From NCBI GenBank assembly GCA_049515655.1, contig JBEKTW010000009.1:60399-124398 (forward strand): a stretch of 64,000 nucleotides of DNA, written 5' to 3'. Shown here in pieces: positions 26,126-35,191 of the stretch (positions are counted from its first letter, which is position 1; the number at the start of each line of letters is the position of its first letter). Source of the stretch: JBEKTW01 sp049515655. GTDB lineage: Bacteria; Bacteroidota; Ignavibacteria; UBA10030; SZUA-254. The notes beneath the pieces are model-generated. The model was not told where the DNA came from. It saw only the letters and a program-made list of their open reading frames with translations, and did no database searches. Both the position numbers and the translations under genes were made by a program.

Positions 26126-27637
26126 ATGATGAAGAAGAAGGTAATTATTTCCAGCGCCGCAGTTCTGGTGCTGGCAATCGCGGTTTATTTCATTTTCCTG
26201 GGGAGCAGTACACGGAAGTACGATTTCCGGTTTGACAAGGTGACGAAGGGCGATATCAACGTCCTCGTGACCACTACGGGAACGATTAATGCCGTTGTCT
26301 CCGTCGATGTGGGCACCCAGGTATCCGGGATCATCTCGAACCTCTACGCCGATTTCAACTCCGTCGTCAAAGAAGGCCAGGTGATCGCTCGTATTGACAC
26401 CACGTTTCTCGCGCAGTCGGTGAATGATGCAGAGGCAGCTCTCGACGGGGCAAAGGCAAAAGCCGCCGACAGCAAGCGGACACTCGATCGCGAGACTGCG
26501 TTACTTGCAAAAGGATTGGACTCTCAGGCCGCCTACGATGCAGCCCTGACGGCCAATGAATCGAACCAGGCACAATTGAAACAGGCCGTTGCGTCTCTTG
26601 ATCGCTCGAAGATCAATCTTGCCTATGCAACCATCACTGCCCCGATCAGCGGTGTCGTGATCAACCGCGCGGTGAATGTCGGGCAAACGGTGGCGGCAAG
26701 TTTCTCATCCCCCCTTCTCTATACAATTGCCAATGACCTCACAAGAATGCAGGTCCTGACGACCGTCGATGAATCGGATATCGGGATGATCAGCATTGGT
26801 GAGAACGCCACATTCAGTGTCGACGCGTATCCGGACCAGAAGTTCAGCGGGGTCGTATCTCAAATTCGACTGGCACCTGTGACAGTCCAGAATGTCGTAA
26901 ATTACACCGTCGTTATTGATGTTGATAATGCTGAACTGAAGCTCATGCCGGGTATGACTGCGAATGTCAATGTCGGCGTCGCAAGTGCTCACGATGTTCT
27001 GAAAGTCTCAAGCCTTGCGCTCAGGTTCCAGCCGCCGGGCGAACTTGTTGATTCATCCAAAGTTCAGGCTCAACGTGAAGGATTTCTCGGGCGAGGAGGA
27101 TCGGGCGGCGACAGTTCAGGCGCGGGCCGATCTGCGACCGATAGCAGCGCCAAAGGGCCGGGGAGCACCCATGGTAATTTTGGAGCGATACGCGATTCGA
27201 TACAGGCAGCTCATGGCGGGAAATTGAGTCAGGAAGAGCTTCGGGCCGAAATAGGCAAGGTGTTTGGGAAGAACCGGGGCTCCCAACAAACAGTCCGGCC
27301 TGCCCCGGCCAGCAGGAATGTGGCCCCGCCGCCCACAGGAACCGTCAAGTACGGCATAACCAACCTTTATGCCCAGTTTCAAAAAAGTCCCTACGTGCCG
27401 CAGCATCAGTCCGGAAGGGCAAAAGTCTGGATCCTCAACGCTCAGAGGAAGTTGGAACCTGTCTGGGTGCGCACGGGCGTCACTGACGGGAGGTACACGG
27501 AGATTACCAGCAACAACTTGAAGCCGGGAGACCAGATCGTCCTCGGCGCGACATCGAACTCGGAAGTTGCACAGGCATCGAGTCCCCTCACCGGCGGCGG
27601 ACAACAGCGACCACCCGGCGGCGGAGGCTTCCGATGA
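26126..27637 (+). CDS. Efflux periplasmic adaptor protein (HlyD/MacA family)
   Basis: 503 residues. An N-terminal membrane anchor (about 5-23) is followed by the barrel-sandwich start KGDINVLVTTTGTINAVVSVDVGTQVSG, a coiled-coil hairpin rich in Ala/Gln (about 90-155), the lipoyl return strand INLAYATITAPISGVV and a beta-barrel domain. The Gly/Ser/Pro-rich stretch at about 310-395 is an unusual insertion before the membrane-proximal domain (EPVWVRTGVTDGRYTEI), and the C-terminus is Gly/Pro-rich. It bridges the inner-membrane MacB-type transporter, encoded next, to an outer-membrane channel not found in the window. Its stop overlaps the next start (ATGA). Confidence 0.92.
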   Translation: MMKKKVIISSAAVLVLAIAVYFIFLGSSTRKYDFRFDKVTKGDINVLVTTTGTINAVVSVDVGTQVSGIISNLYADFNSVVKEGQVIARIDTTFLAQSVNDAEAALDGAKAKAADSKRTLDRETALLAKGLDSQAAYDAALTANESNQAQLKQAVASLDRSKINLAYATITAPISGVVINRAVNVGQTVAASFSSPLLYTIANDLTRMQVLTTVDESDIGMISIGENATFSVDAYPDQKFSGVVSQIRLAPVTVQNVVNYTVVIDVDNAELKLMPGMTANVNVGVASAHDVLKVSSLALRFQPPGELVDSSKVQAQREGFLGRGGSGGDSSGAGRSATDSSAKGPGSTHGNFGAIRDSIQAAHGGKLSQEELRAEIGKVFGKNRGSQQTVRPAPASRNVAPPPTGTVKYGITNLYAQFQKSPYVPQHQSGRAKVWILNAQRKLEPVWVRTGVTDGRYTEITSNNLKPGDQIVLGATSNSEVAQASSPLTGGGQQRPPGGGGFR

Positions 27638-28410
27638 TCGGTCAACAGACCGCCGGAAGCAACGGACAGCTCATTCAGATCGACCACCTTGCCAAGACGT
27701 ACATGCTGGGTGAGGTTGAAGTGCACGCGCTTCGCGGCGTTTCTATCGGGGTCTCACGGGGTGAATTCGTCGCCATCATGGGGGCGTCCGGCTCCGGCAA
27801 ATCGACCTTCATGAACATCCTCGGATGTCTCGATAAGCCGACGAAGGGTTCCTACATTCTTGAGAATATCGACGTGAGCAAATTAACACGGGATGAGCTT
27901 GCACACATCCGAAATCTGAAAATCGGCTTCGTGTTTCAGGGCTTCAACCTTCTTTCAAGAACATCGGCGATTGAAAACGTCGAGCTTCCCCTGCTCTACA
28001 GTTCCACATCAAACAAGGACCGTCACCAACGGGCCGTCAAAGCTCTTGATATGGTTGGATTGGGGGATAGAGTTCATCACTACCCCAATCAGCTTTCCGG
28101 CGGTCAGCAACAGAGAGTCGCCATTGCCCGGGCGCTGGTGAATGACCCGAGGATTGTCCTGGCCGATGAACCGACAGGTAACCTCGATAGCCGCACTAGT
28201 GTGGAAGTCATGGGGATCTTCCAGGAACTCAACAACAAAGGAATTACAATTATACTTGTGACCCACGAACCGGATATCGCCCAGTTCGCGAAACGGCACA
28301 TCGTCTTCCGCGACGGGAAAATCAAGTCGGACAAACCGAATACAACTGTGAGGGTGGCAATGGAAGTTCTCCGTGAATTGCCGATGATCGACGAGGAGGT
28401 GGAAGCATGA
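27634..28410 (+). CDS. MacB-type ABC transporter ATP-binding protein
   Basis: 258 residues of a LolD/MacB-class ATPase: Walker A GASGSGKST (50-58, Lys56), Q loop FVFQGFNLL, signature LSGGQQQR (154-161), Walker B IVLADEPTGNLD with Glu179, and switch His211 in LVTHEPD. All catalytic residues are intact. It overlaps both neighbours by four bases, fixing it in the MacA-ATPase-permease operon. Usual MacB fuses ATPase and permease. Here they are separate genes, as in many FCB and Gram-positive systems. Confidence 0.95.
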   Translation: MIGQQTAGSNGQLIQIDHLAKTYMLGEVEVHALRGVSIGVSRGEFVAIMGASGSGKSTFMNILGCLDKPTKGSYILENIDVSKLTRDELAHIRNLKIGFVFQGFNLLSRTSAIENVELPLLYSSTSNKDRHQRAVKALDMVGLGDRVHHYPNQLSGGQQQRVAIARALVNDPRIVLADEPTGNLDSRTSVEVMGIFQELNNKGITIILVTHEPDIAQFAKRHIVFRDGKIKSDKPNTTVRVAMEVLRELPMIDEEVEA

Positions 28411-29624
28411 AAACAATGAATATCTTGTTATCGGCATTCCGGGCGCTTCAGCGAAACAAAATGAGGTCCTTCCTGACCATGCTAGGGATCATCATTGGTG
28501 TCGCGGCGGTTATCGCAATGCTCGCCATCGGTCAAGGTGCGCAGTATTCCGTGGAGCAGCAAATCAACGCGCTGGGCACGAATGTTCTCATCGTATTGCC
28601 GGGTTCACAACAAACCAGCGGCGTGAAAACGGGAGCCGGTTCCATGACAACACTCACGGAGGATGACTGTAACGCGATACAGAAGGAGTGCCCGGCGGTC
28701 GGCCTCCTGTCCCCGGGAACCCGGGCGGGAGGACAGGTCATTGCCGGCAATTTAAACTGGGCGACCAGCGTTGAAGGTACCGGGACAGATTATCTTGAGA
28801 TTCGTAAATGGGGAATAGAATATGGTGATTTCTACACCGACCAGGATGTAAAGGCGGCCGCGAAGGTGTGTATCCTTGGGAAAACTGTGGCGAATGCTCT
28901 GTTTCCAGATGCCAGTCCGGTCGGGCAAACCGTCCGAATCCGCAACGTACCCTGTAAGGTGCTGGGTGTGTTGACAAAAAAGGGGCAGAATGCTATGGGA
29001 CAGGATCAGGATGATATCATCCTGGCACCATGGACGACAGTCAAAAGAAGACTGACCTGGTTTCCTTACTTGCGACAAATACTCGTCTCTGCCACCAGTC
29101 CGTCGAATATCCCTGTCGCCCAAGCCCAGATCACAGAGTTGTTGAGAATGAGACACAAAATCGCCTCCTACGACCCCGACGATTTCACAATACGGAACCA
29201 GGCCGACCTTGCCACAGCGGCCACTGCAACAACAGGGATTCTCACCATCCTTCTTGCAAGTATAGCTTCGGTGTCCTTGCTTGTAGGGGGGATCGGCATC
29301 ATGAACATCATGCTTGTGTCTGTGACGGAACGTACGAGGGAAATCGGGATTCGTATGTCCATCGGGGCCCGGGGACGGGATATTCTCACCCAGTTTCTCA
29401 TTGAAGCGCTCGTGCTGAGTCTTCTCGGTGGGACTACCGGCATCATCCTCGGAGTGGCAGGTTCGTCTGCCATTTCCAACCTTGCGAAGTGGCCAACGAT
29501 CATCACCGCTTTCTCGATCATTCTCTCCTTCGGCTTCTCAATCGCCATTGGAATCTTTTTCGGGTTCTACCCGGCGAGAAAAGCAGCGATGCTGAACCCC
29601 ATTGACGCATTGCGGTACGAGTAG
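28407..29624 (+). CDS. MacB/FtsX-type ABC transporter permease
   Basis: 405 residues. The first helix (about 21-42, FLTMLGIIIGVAAVIAMLAIG) precedes a periplasmic MacB core domain (about 45-275). Three C-terminal helices follow (TGILTILLASIASVSLLVGGIGIMNIML; LIEALVLSLLGGTTGIILGV; IITAFSIILSFGFSIAIGIFFG), ending with the family's FYPARKAAMLNPIDALRYE. It works with the preceding ATPase and adaptor as a mechanotransmission exporter of small molecules, peptides or lipids. Substrate unknown. Last gene of the operon. Confidence 0.95.
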   Translation: MKTMNILLSAFRALQRNKMRSFLTMLGIIIGVAAVIAMLAIGQGAQYSVEQQINALGTNVLIVLPGSQQTSGVKTGAGSMTTLTEDDCNAIQKECPAVGLLSPGTRAGGQVIAGNLNWATSVEGTGTDYLEIRKWGIEYGDFYTDQDVKAAAKVCILGKTVANALFPDASPVGQTVRIRNVPCKVLGVLTKKGQNAMGQDQDDIILAPWTTVKRRLTWFPYLRQILVSATSPSNIPVAQAQITELLRMRHKIASYDPDDFTIRNQADLATAATATTGILTILLASIASVSLLVGGIGIMNIMLVSVTERTREIGIRMSIGARGRDILTQFLIEALVLSLLGGTTGIILGVAGSSAISNLAKWPTIITAFSIILSFGFSIAIGIFFGFYPARKAAMLNPIDALRYE

Positions 29625-29910
29625 GGAAGGAACATCACGGGCAACGATCCGCCGTCAGGGCGGTGTGAAACATACGTATGTTGTGACGGGAGATGTATCC
29701 GCCCGGGCGCCCCGCAAGAAGGATGTACCACGGTATTGATGTAAATCAACTGGAAACAATCAAAGGACTATCCGCTGGAACAGGTCGTTTCAATTACTTT
29801 TGCACCGCCGGCACAGTAAAATTCCAGCGCAATCGTTAAGCCTCCTGATCGATTTCGCCGTCCGGCATAACGGAGGCGAACAGGAATGAGCGACGAAGAA
29901 TCTTCCGCAT

Positions 29911-30744
29911 ATGGAGAGGACAAAACTCACAACGATCGGTTATTTTCTCCTTCTGGGCTGTTGTACAATTCTTGCCCAGGAGTATCTTCTCCCCTGGCCG
30001 GGCAAAACGCCCCGCTCCAGTTTCCCGCCATCGGGCACGTCACCCTCCGGGACTGAGAGCGCCCTCAAACAACCGTACATCGGGAAAGCCGGAGAGCGCG
30101 GCCCGATCACGGTGTGGGTCGTCGACGGTTCCTTTGTACGCACGAACGTCGACGAAGAATTCACCAATTTCGGTCAGCACCATGTCTTTGATTTCATCCC
30201 CAACAACGAATTCTGGCTTGACAGGGAAGCGGTGGAGGATGAACAACAGTTCTACACTGCTCATCTTGTTGTCGAGTTCAGCTTGATGGAACGGGGCGCA
30301 TCGTACGACACGGCGCTTGAAGCGGCCGATCGCGCGGAGCTGACCGAGCGACGGAAGACTGCCGACCTGAAGACCCTCGCAGGTGACAACGGGTTGCCGG
30401 ACCCCGGCAAAGCACACGCCTATCTCTGGAAGAAACTGGAATCAGGTACGGAGGTGTGGGTCGTCAATGGACGCCTAGTGCGCAGCGGATTCGACGTGGA
30501 TTTTACGGAAGGCGGACATGGATTTGTGTACGAGTTCATTCCCCGTCGCGAGGTGTGGATCGACAACGATGTCGTCGAATCGGAGCGCGCGTATATTCTT
30601 CTGCATGAATTGCATGAGCGGGCGTTGATGGAACAGGGATGGACGTACGACAAAGCGCACGCTGACGCGAGCAATCTGGAGTCGTATTGCCGCCATCATC
30701 CGGACGAGCTCCATCTGTTGCTTGCAAAAGAAGGCTGGGAATAA
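29911..30744 (+). CDS. Secreted two-repeat protein with WxVDG / HxxxE motifs
   Basis: 277 residues. Residues from about 50 on are a close paralogue of the protein at 18045-18737, with the same two repeats (WVVDGSFVRTNVDEEFTNFG and WVVNGRLVRSGFDVDFTEGG), NExWLD/REVWIDND, and LLHELHERALM near the end. Unlike that protein it has an N-terminal signal (GYFLLLGCCTILAQ) and a Pro/Ser-rich linker, so this copy is exported, possibly lipid-anchored through one of the CC pair. Both end in AKEGWE. Two compartments served by the same domain suggests a ligand or metal role. No name known. Confidence 0.8.
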   Translation: MERTKLTTIGYFLLLGCCTILAQEYLLPWPGKTPRSSFPPSGTSPSGTESALKQPYIGKAGERGPITVWVVDGSFVRTNVDEEFTNFGQHHVFDFIPNNEFWLDREAVEDEQQFYTAHLVVEFSLMERGASYDTALEAADRAELTERRKTADLKTLAGDNGLPDPGKAHAYLWKKLESGTEVWVVNGRLVRSGFDVDFTEGGHGFVYEFIPRREVWIDNDVVESERAYILLHELHERALMEQGWTYDKAHADASNLESYCRHHPDELHLLLAKEGWE

Positions 30745-30789
30745 CTCCTGTTGTGTGAAAATGAATACCAGTAGAGAATCCCGACTGCG

Positions 30790-31656
30790 ATGGCACATAG
30801 GCTGATCAGCAGCAAGTACAGGGGAATCGTGTCGTTCGCCGTTCTCCTGGTCGTGATCGAGAAGGTCGCGTGGATCGTGGAACCGGCGGTGTTCGGGAAT
30901 CTCATCGACGCGATGATCGACGCACTGTCGAAGCCCCCGCAAGGCTCGCCGGTGCATCCTCTGCTCATCTGGATCAGCGTGTTTGCCGTGAACTCCGGGG
31001 TGGGAGCGTTTCGCCGCTCGCGGGATGAACGTGTCTACCTCACGATGTATTCCGATATCGCCGGGAACATCGCATTGTCGGCAAAACAACGCGGAGATTC
31101 TACCGCCAAAGCCGTTGCCCGTGCCGAGTTGTTCCGGGAGTATATCTCATTTTTTCAGTACCGGCTTCCGGAAATTATCGAACAGAGCATCGATGTTTTT
31201 GGTGCGATGATCGCACTCGCGTTCTTCGACTGGCGCCTGTCGGCGACCTGCCTGGCCATCGCATTACCTCTTCTGTTCATCCGCCGGATCTACAAGGTAA
31301 AAATCGGCACCCTGCAGAAACAGCTTCATGACAAGCGCGAAGGAGTTCATGAGGTCTTCGCCTCGGGAGACCCCGAGCTGATCCGCCGCCACTACAGTGA
31401 CCTGGCGGGCTGGCAGCAGAAGATCGCCAACTGGGGAGCGCTGAACTTCGCCATCGTGCGTGTATTTCTACTGGGCATCTTCATTGTTATCCTCTACATT
31501 GCGATCGACCTCGACGATTTCAGCACCGGCAACATCTATGCGATCGCCGCCTACGTCTGGACCTTCGTCACTTCATCGGAGTACCTGCCCGAACAAATGG
31601 ATAGCTGGACGTCATTGAAAGACATCTCCCACCGCTTTACCGTGGAAGACGTGTGA
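30790..31656 (+). CDS. ABC-transporter-type six-helix membrane domain without ATPase
   Basis: 288 residues. Hydrophobic segments near 12-30, 58-72, 130-160, 212-235 and 245-265 and the connecting DERVYLTMYSDIAGNIAL then LPEIIEQSIDVFGAMIALAF follow the layout of the ABC exporter type I membrane domain. The chain stops where the nucleotide-binding domain would begin, and no ATPase gene follows. Related stand-alone 'six-transmembrane domain' proteins occur elsewhere, so it need not be broken. It begins 45 bases after the secreted two-repeat protein gene and may be linked to it. Confidence 0.7.
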   Translation: MAHRLISSKYRGIVSFAVLLVVIEKVAWIVEPAVFGNLIDAMIDALSKPPQGSPVHPLLIWISVFAVNSGVGAFRRSRDERVYLTMYSDIAGNIALSAKQRGDSTAKAVARAELFREYISFFQYRLPEIIEQSIDVFGAMIALAFFDWRLSATCLAIALPLLFIRRIYKVKIGTLQKQLHDKREGVHEVFASGDPELIRRHYSDLAGWQQKIANWGALNFAIVRVFLLGIFIVILYIAIDLDDFSTGNIYAIAAYVWTFVTSSEYLPEQMDSWTSLKDISHRFTVEDV

Positions 31657-31664
31657 GCGGCATC

Positions 31665-31741
31665 GTGGAATCAGCCATCCAGCGCACATCGACGAAAACG
31701 GTCCCGGTGGGCTTCCCCGTGGGGTCAATAAACTTGCAAAA
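31665..31741. repeat. Dispersed 77-base repeat, copy A
   Basis: About three-quarters identical to 32940-33016, sharing AATCAGC, CACATCGACGAAAAC and GGGCTTCCC in register. Read on the minus strand both copies encode DPxGKPxxxVFVDV followed by AD-(S/F)-T, with differences falling partly at third codon positions. Copy A sits in the 226-base convergent gap between the ABC membrane-domain gene and the outer-membrane protein gene. Its reading frame is bounded by stops at about 40 codons. Confidence 0.6.
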
Positions 31742-31882
31742 GGAATTCAACAGGGATTGCTACCGAATCAATTTTCTCAAATTCAGGGCTACGATACTTT
31801 TGGAGTATGGCAACCAGCCAGCATAGTGAGCGGCGATTATATTGTTCTACGCACGAGTTCCATACCGAAGCCCTTCGCAGAG

Positions 31883-32623
31883 TCAAATCGTGAGCTGATA
31901 GCCGAGATAACCGGTAATCGTGGCTTCACCGGAAAAACTGCGCCCAAGAGAGAATAGAATATGGTGGTTTTCGCTGACGTTAATGAAGCCGCCGAAATTG
32001 AATCCCGCGCTAGATTCCGAGCCCTGGCTGTCAGCCGTCTGGTAAAGCGCTTCTCCACCGAGAGTGACAACTTCCGAGAAATCGTATTGAGCCTGCCAAC
32101 CCGTGAATAGCGAGTTCCTTCCTCCTGTGCCCGGATTATACCAATATCCTCCGCCGGCATACGTCGTCAGCTTTCCCCAGGTCTTCTGCACCCACGCGGG
32201 AATGTAGAGTTGGACTTTTCCCGCGCCCAGCTGTTCACTCGCATTTCCAGTTGGAATCTCGATCAGGGGGAAGACCCCTACTTGAGGAACCGTCTCCGTT
32301 TCCTGAATGAACCGGTACTTAGTACCAAGCTCCGTGTCGGAATAGCCATAATGGGTTCCTTTGACTGTGTGGACATATTCGAGGGGAACAACAACGTGCA
32401 ACTGAACATTAGGAACCACCCCGTAGTTAACTTCGAAGTGAGGACACGTAGCACCAGTTTCGTGCGTCTGAAACTGCTGCATAGAGGCGACATAAAACTC
32501 CCAGTGATGATAGTCAACAGGTTGTGGGTCATCAGTCTTGAATGGAGGACCAGCGAACGCCTGTGATGCTAATGAAAATGAAAGCGCCACGCAGATAATA
32601 TACAGAGGACCTCGAATTCTCAT
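31883..32623 (-). CDS. Outer-membrane beta-barrel protein (MetA-pathway/transporter-like)
   Basis: 246 residues with signal peptide (MRIRGPLYIICVALSFSLASQAFA). Mature start GPPFKTDDPQPVDYHHWEFYV and alternating strands (NVQLHVVVPLEYV, YSDTELGTKYRFIQ, VGVFPLIEIPTGN, KVQLYIPAWVQKTWGKLTTYAGGG, HILFSLGRSF) match the barrel family annotated as 'MetA-pathway of phenol degradation'-like, also called transporter. The final strand ends in an aliphatic residue (YLGYQLTI), acceptable for a barrel. Role unknown, possibly small hydrophobic solute passage. Transcribed alone. Confidence 0.8.
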   Translation of the reverse strand: MRIRGPLYIICVALSFSLASQAFAGPPFKTDDPQPVDYHHWEFYVASMQQFQTHETGATCPHFEVNYGVVPNVQLHVVVPLEYVHTVKGTHYGYSDTELGTKYRFIQETETVPQVGVFPLIEIPTGNASEQLGAGKVQLYIPAWVQKTWGKLTTYAGGGYWYNPGTGGRNSLFTGWQAQYDFSEVVTLGGEALYQTADSQGSESSAGFNFGGFINVSENHHILFSLGRSFSGEATITGYLGYQLTI

Positions 32624-32830
32624 TCGTGTGGGCCTTCATTTATTTCGCTGAACAATTCTTGCACCTTTTCATTTGCCTGTTGTAACGGCTTCTTTCCCTT
32701 TGTGGTGGTCCAATCACAATTCACAGCTGTTCCCGTCTTATCTGCCAACTGCAAAGTTAATTACTTTCCTATTCACATACAATTGGTTAAAAAAACGGCC
32801 CAAACTCGCAGGCCGTTCTGACTTACCTAC

Positions 32831-33091
32831 TCAACCCGCCTTCGCCCTTGCGACAAATGACGTCAGCAGGATTGACATTATCCCGATAAATGTGTACAAT
32901 ATTCCCTTGTGACTGAATGCACCGAACGACAGAGCGTATGTGAAATCAGCAATTCCGCACACATCGACGAAAACAACCGCAGCGGGCTTCCCGGCTGGAT
33001 CAACCAACAAAATTCCAAGGAGCAAGCACATGAAACATTCTACCGTTCTCAAGGTTTTGCTCGCCGTGTTCATCATCGCGGCGTACGCCAC
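32831..33091 (-). CDS. Possible small membrane protein containing the repeated VFVDV segment
   Basis: A GTG-started 86-residue frame with two hydrophobic parts (VECFMCLLLGILLVDPAG; KGILYTFIGIMSILLTSFVA) joined by GKPAAVVFVDVCGIADFTYA. Its 5' third lies antisense to the start of the M13 peptidase gene, which argues against it. The protein-level match between its centre and copy A at 31665-31741 argues for it. No ribosome site seen. Confidence 0.3.
   Translation of the reverse strand: MAYAAMMNTASKTLRTVECFMCLLLGILLVDPAGKPAAVVFVDVCGIADFTYALSFGAFSHKGILYTFIGIMSILLTSFVARAKAG
32940..33016. repeat. Dispersed 77-base repeat, copy B
   Basis: Partner of 31665-31741. This copy ends 13 bases before the ATG of the M13 peptidase gene, so on the plus strand it would be that gene's 5' untranslated leader, and on the minus strand it forms the middle of the 32831-33091 frame. 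Confidence 0.6.
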
Positions 33092-35078
33092 GGCTCAGAA
33101 TCTCACGAGTCAATCCAAACCGATCGACCCTAAGAACATGGACCTTTCGGTGAAGCCCTGCGACAACTTCTACCAGTACGCAAACGGCACATGGATAAAG
33201 AACAATACGATACCTCCGGCATTCAGCCAGTGGGGGAGCTTCACCGAACTTGGTGAGCGCAACAACGATGTGCTGCATGAGATTCTCCAGGATGCAGCGA
33301 AGGATCGCACAGCCCCCAAGGGGAGCAATCGCCAGAAAATCGCCGACATGTACGCGACGGGAATGGACTCCATAACAATCGAATCGCTTGGATGGAAGCC
33401 GATTGCCGGAGACCTGGAACGCATAGATGCGATCAAGGATGTTGCAGTCGTTCAGGCCGAAATCGCCCGGCTCCATACTTTCGGGGCGGGTGGAGTGTTC
33501 GGTTTCAGCTCGGGGCAGGATTTAAAGAACAGCTCGGAAGTAATCGGACAACTGAGTCAGGGCGGCCTCGGCATGCCGGATCGTGACTACTATCTCACGG
33601 ACGATGAGAAGTCGAAAAAGCTGCGGGATGATTACAATGCCTATATCGCGGCGATGTTTGAACTCGTCGGTTCGGATGACGCGAGCGCGGCATCGGCGGC
33701 GAAATCGATCATGGTTGTCGAGACACGGCTTGCAAAAGCTTCCCGGACGCGCGTCGAACGAAGAGACCCCGACAAGAACTACAACAGAATGTCGCAGAAG
33801 GACCTCTCGGCACTGACTCCGGCGTTTGAATGGAATCGATTTTTTGTGAGCGTCGGCTGGTCTACGCCCGGTGACGTCAACGTCGGTCAACCGGAGTTCT
33901 TCAAGGAAGTGAATGCGATGCTGAAGGATATCCCGCTCGAGTCATGGAAGAACTATCTGAAATGGAGGGTCCTTAACGGTTCCGCTCCGTCCCTCAGTTC
34001 CGCATTTGTGAACGAACACTTCAAATTCCACGGCGCCGCGCTGACAGGGGCAAAAGAACTCCAGCCGCGTTGGAAGCGAATAAAAAATGTCATCGACGGG
34101 TTGATGGGAGAGGCACTGGGGGAGTTGTACGTTGCAAAGGCGTTCCCGCCGCAGGCGAAAGCGCGTGCCATGGAAATGGTGAACAATATCAAAGCAGCGT
34201 TGCGCGAGCACATCGGCAAGCTGCAATGGATGGATGACTCCACGAAGATTGCCGCGCTGAAGAAACTCGACGCCTTTGGCGTTAAGATCGGCTATCCCGA
34301 CAAATGGCGTGATTACTCTTCGCTCTCCATCGATCGGTCGTCCTACCTGGAGAACGTTCGGCGCGCGTCGGCATTCATGACACAGTTCCAAATCAACAAG
34401 ATCGGAAAACCGGTGGATAAAACGGAATGGGGAATGTCCCCTCCGACAGTGAATGCGTACTATAATTCCAGCCGCAACGAAATTGTGTTCCCCGCCGGAA
34501 TCCTCCAACCGCCGTTCTTCGATTTCAATGCGGATGATGCCGTGAACTATGGCGGTATGGGAGCCGTGATCGGTCACGAAATCTCTCATGGCTTCGACGA
34601 CCAGGGCAGCAAGTTTGATGCGGACGGCAATTTGAAAATGTGGTGGACACCGCAGACAAGAAAGAAATTTGAGGAGCGGACTGCGGTCCTTGCGAAAGAA
34701 TTCGACGGTTTTGTGGCAATTGATACGCTGCACGTGAACGGAAAACTGACGCTCGGTGAGAATATCGGGGACCTCGGAGGCCTGTCAATTTCCTTCACGG
34801 CGCTGGAACATTCGTTGAAGGGAAAAAAGACCGAGTTGATCGACGGTTTCACGCCCGAGCAGCGATTTTTCCTTTCCTATGCACAAGTATGGCGCAGGAT
34901 CGTCACGCCGGAACAATTACGACTGCAGGTAAAAACCGATTCGCATTCGCCGGCGAATTTCAGGGTGAACGGACCGCTGGTGAACCTGCAGGAATTCTAT
35001 GACGCCTTCCATTGTGGTCAGGAAGGGACGATGTTCGTGCCGCCGGAGAAGCGTGCAATGATCTGGAATTATCGCTGA
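33030..35078 (+). CDS. M13 family zinc metallopeptidase (PepO/neprilysin-like), secreted
   Basis: 682 residues from ATG 33030, placed behind AAGGAGC and giving signal peptide MKHSTVLKVLLAVFIIAAYATA. Domains: N-terminal helical M13_N (PCDNFYQYANGTWIKNN at the start) and catalytic C-terminal domain. Zinc site HEISH at 516-520, third ligand Glu577 in GENIGDLGG, substrate motif NAYYNSSRNEIVFPAGILQ before it, and the CxxGxxMFVPPEKR-like ending (FHCGQEGTMFVPPEKR) all fit. Full length for the family. It cleaves small to medium peptides outside the cytoplasm. A terminator follows. Confidence 0.96.
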   Translation: MKHSTVLKVLLAVFIIAAYATAQNLTSQSKPIDPKNMDLSVKPCDNFYQYANGTWIKNNTIPPAFSQWGSFTELGERNNDVLHEILQDAAKDRTAPKGSNRQKIADMYATGMDSITIESLGWKPIAGDLERIDAIKDVAVVQAEIARLHTFGAGGVFGFSSGQDLKNSSEVIGQLSQGGLGMPDRDYYLTDDEKSKKLRDDYNAYIAAMFELVGSDDASAASAAKSIMVVETRLAKASRTRVERRDPDKNYNRMSQKDLSALTPAFEWNRFFVSVGWSTPGDVNVGQPEFFKEVNAMLKDIPLESWKNYLKWRVLNGSAPSLSSAFVNEHFKFHGAALTGAKELQPRWKRIKNVIDGLMGEALGELYVAKAFPPQAKARAMEMVNNIKAALREHIGKLQWMDDSTKIAALKKLDAFGVKIGYPDKWRDYSSLSIDRSSYLENVRRASAFMTQFQINKIGKPVDKTEWGMSPPTVNAYYNSSRNEIVFPAGILQPPFFDFNADDAVNYGGMGAVIGHEISHGFDDQGSKFDADGNLKMWWTPQTRKKFEERTAVLAKEFDGFVAIDTLHVNGKLTLGENIGDLGGLSISFTALEHSLKGKKTELIDGFTPEQRFFLSYAQVWRRIVTPEQLRLQVKTDSHSPANFRVNGPLVNLQEFYDAFHCGQEGTMFVPPEKRAMIWNYR

Positions 35079-35116
35079 CGGAAAACCTGCGTAGCAATAT
35101 GCTGAGCTTGAAATGA

Positions 35117-35145
35117 AACGGCCTGCTAATGCGGGCCGTTTTTGT
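35117..35145 (+). terminator. Rho-independent terminator after the M13 peptidase
   Basis: ACGGCCTGC-TAAT-GCGGGCCGT forms a nearly perfect 9-base stem (one T-G pair) with a TAAT loop, flanked by AA and TTTTT. It lies about 40 bases after the stop codon and marks the left border of the AT-rich island. Confidence 0.85.
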
Positions 35146-35191
35146 TCGCAGAGTCTTGATCCATTTGCGGTTTCTTAGACAATTTTCGATT

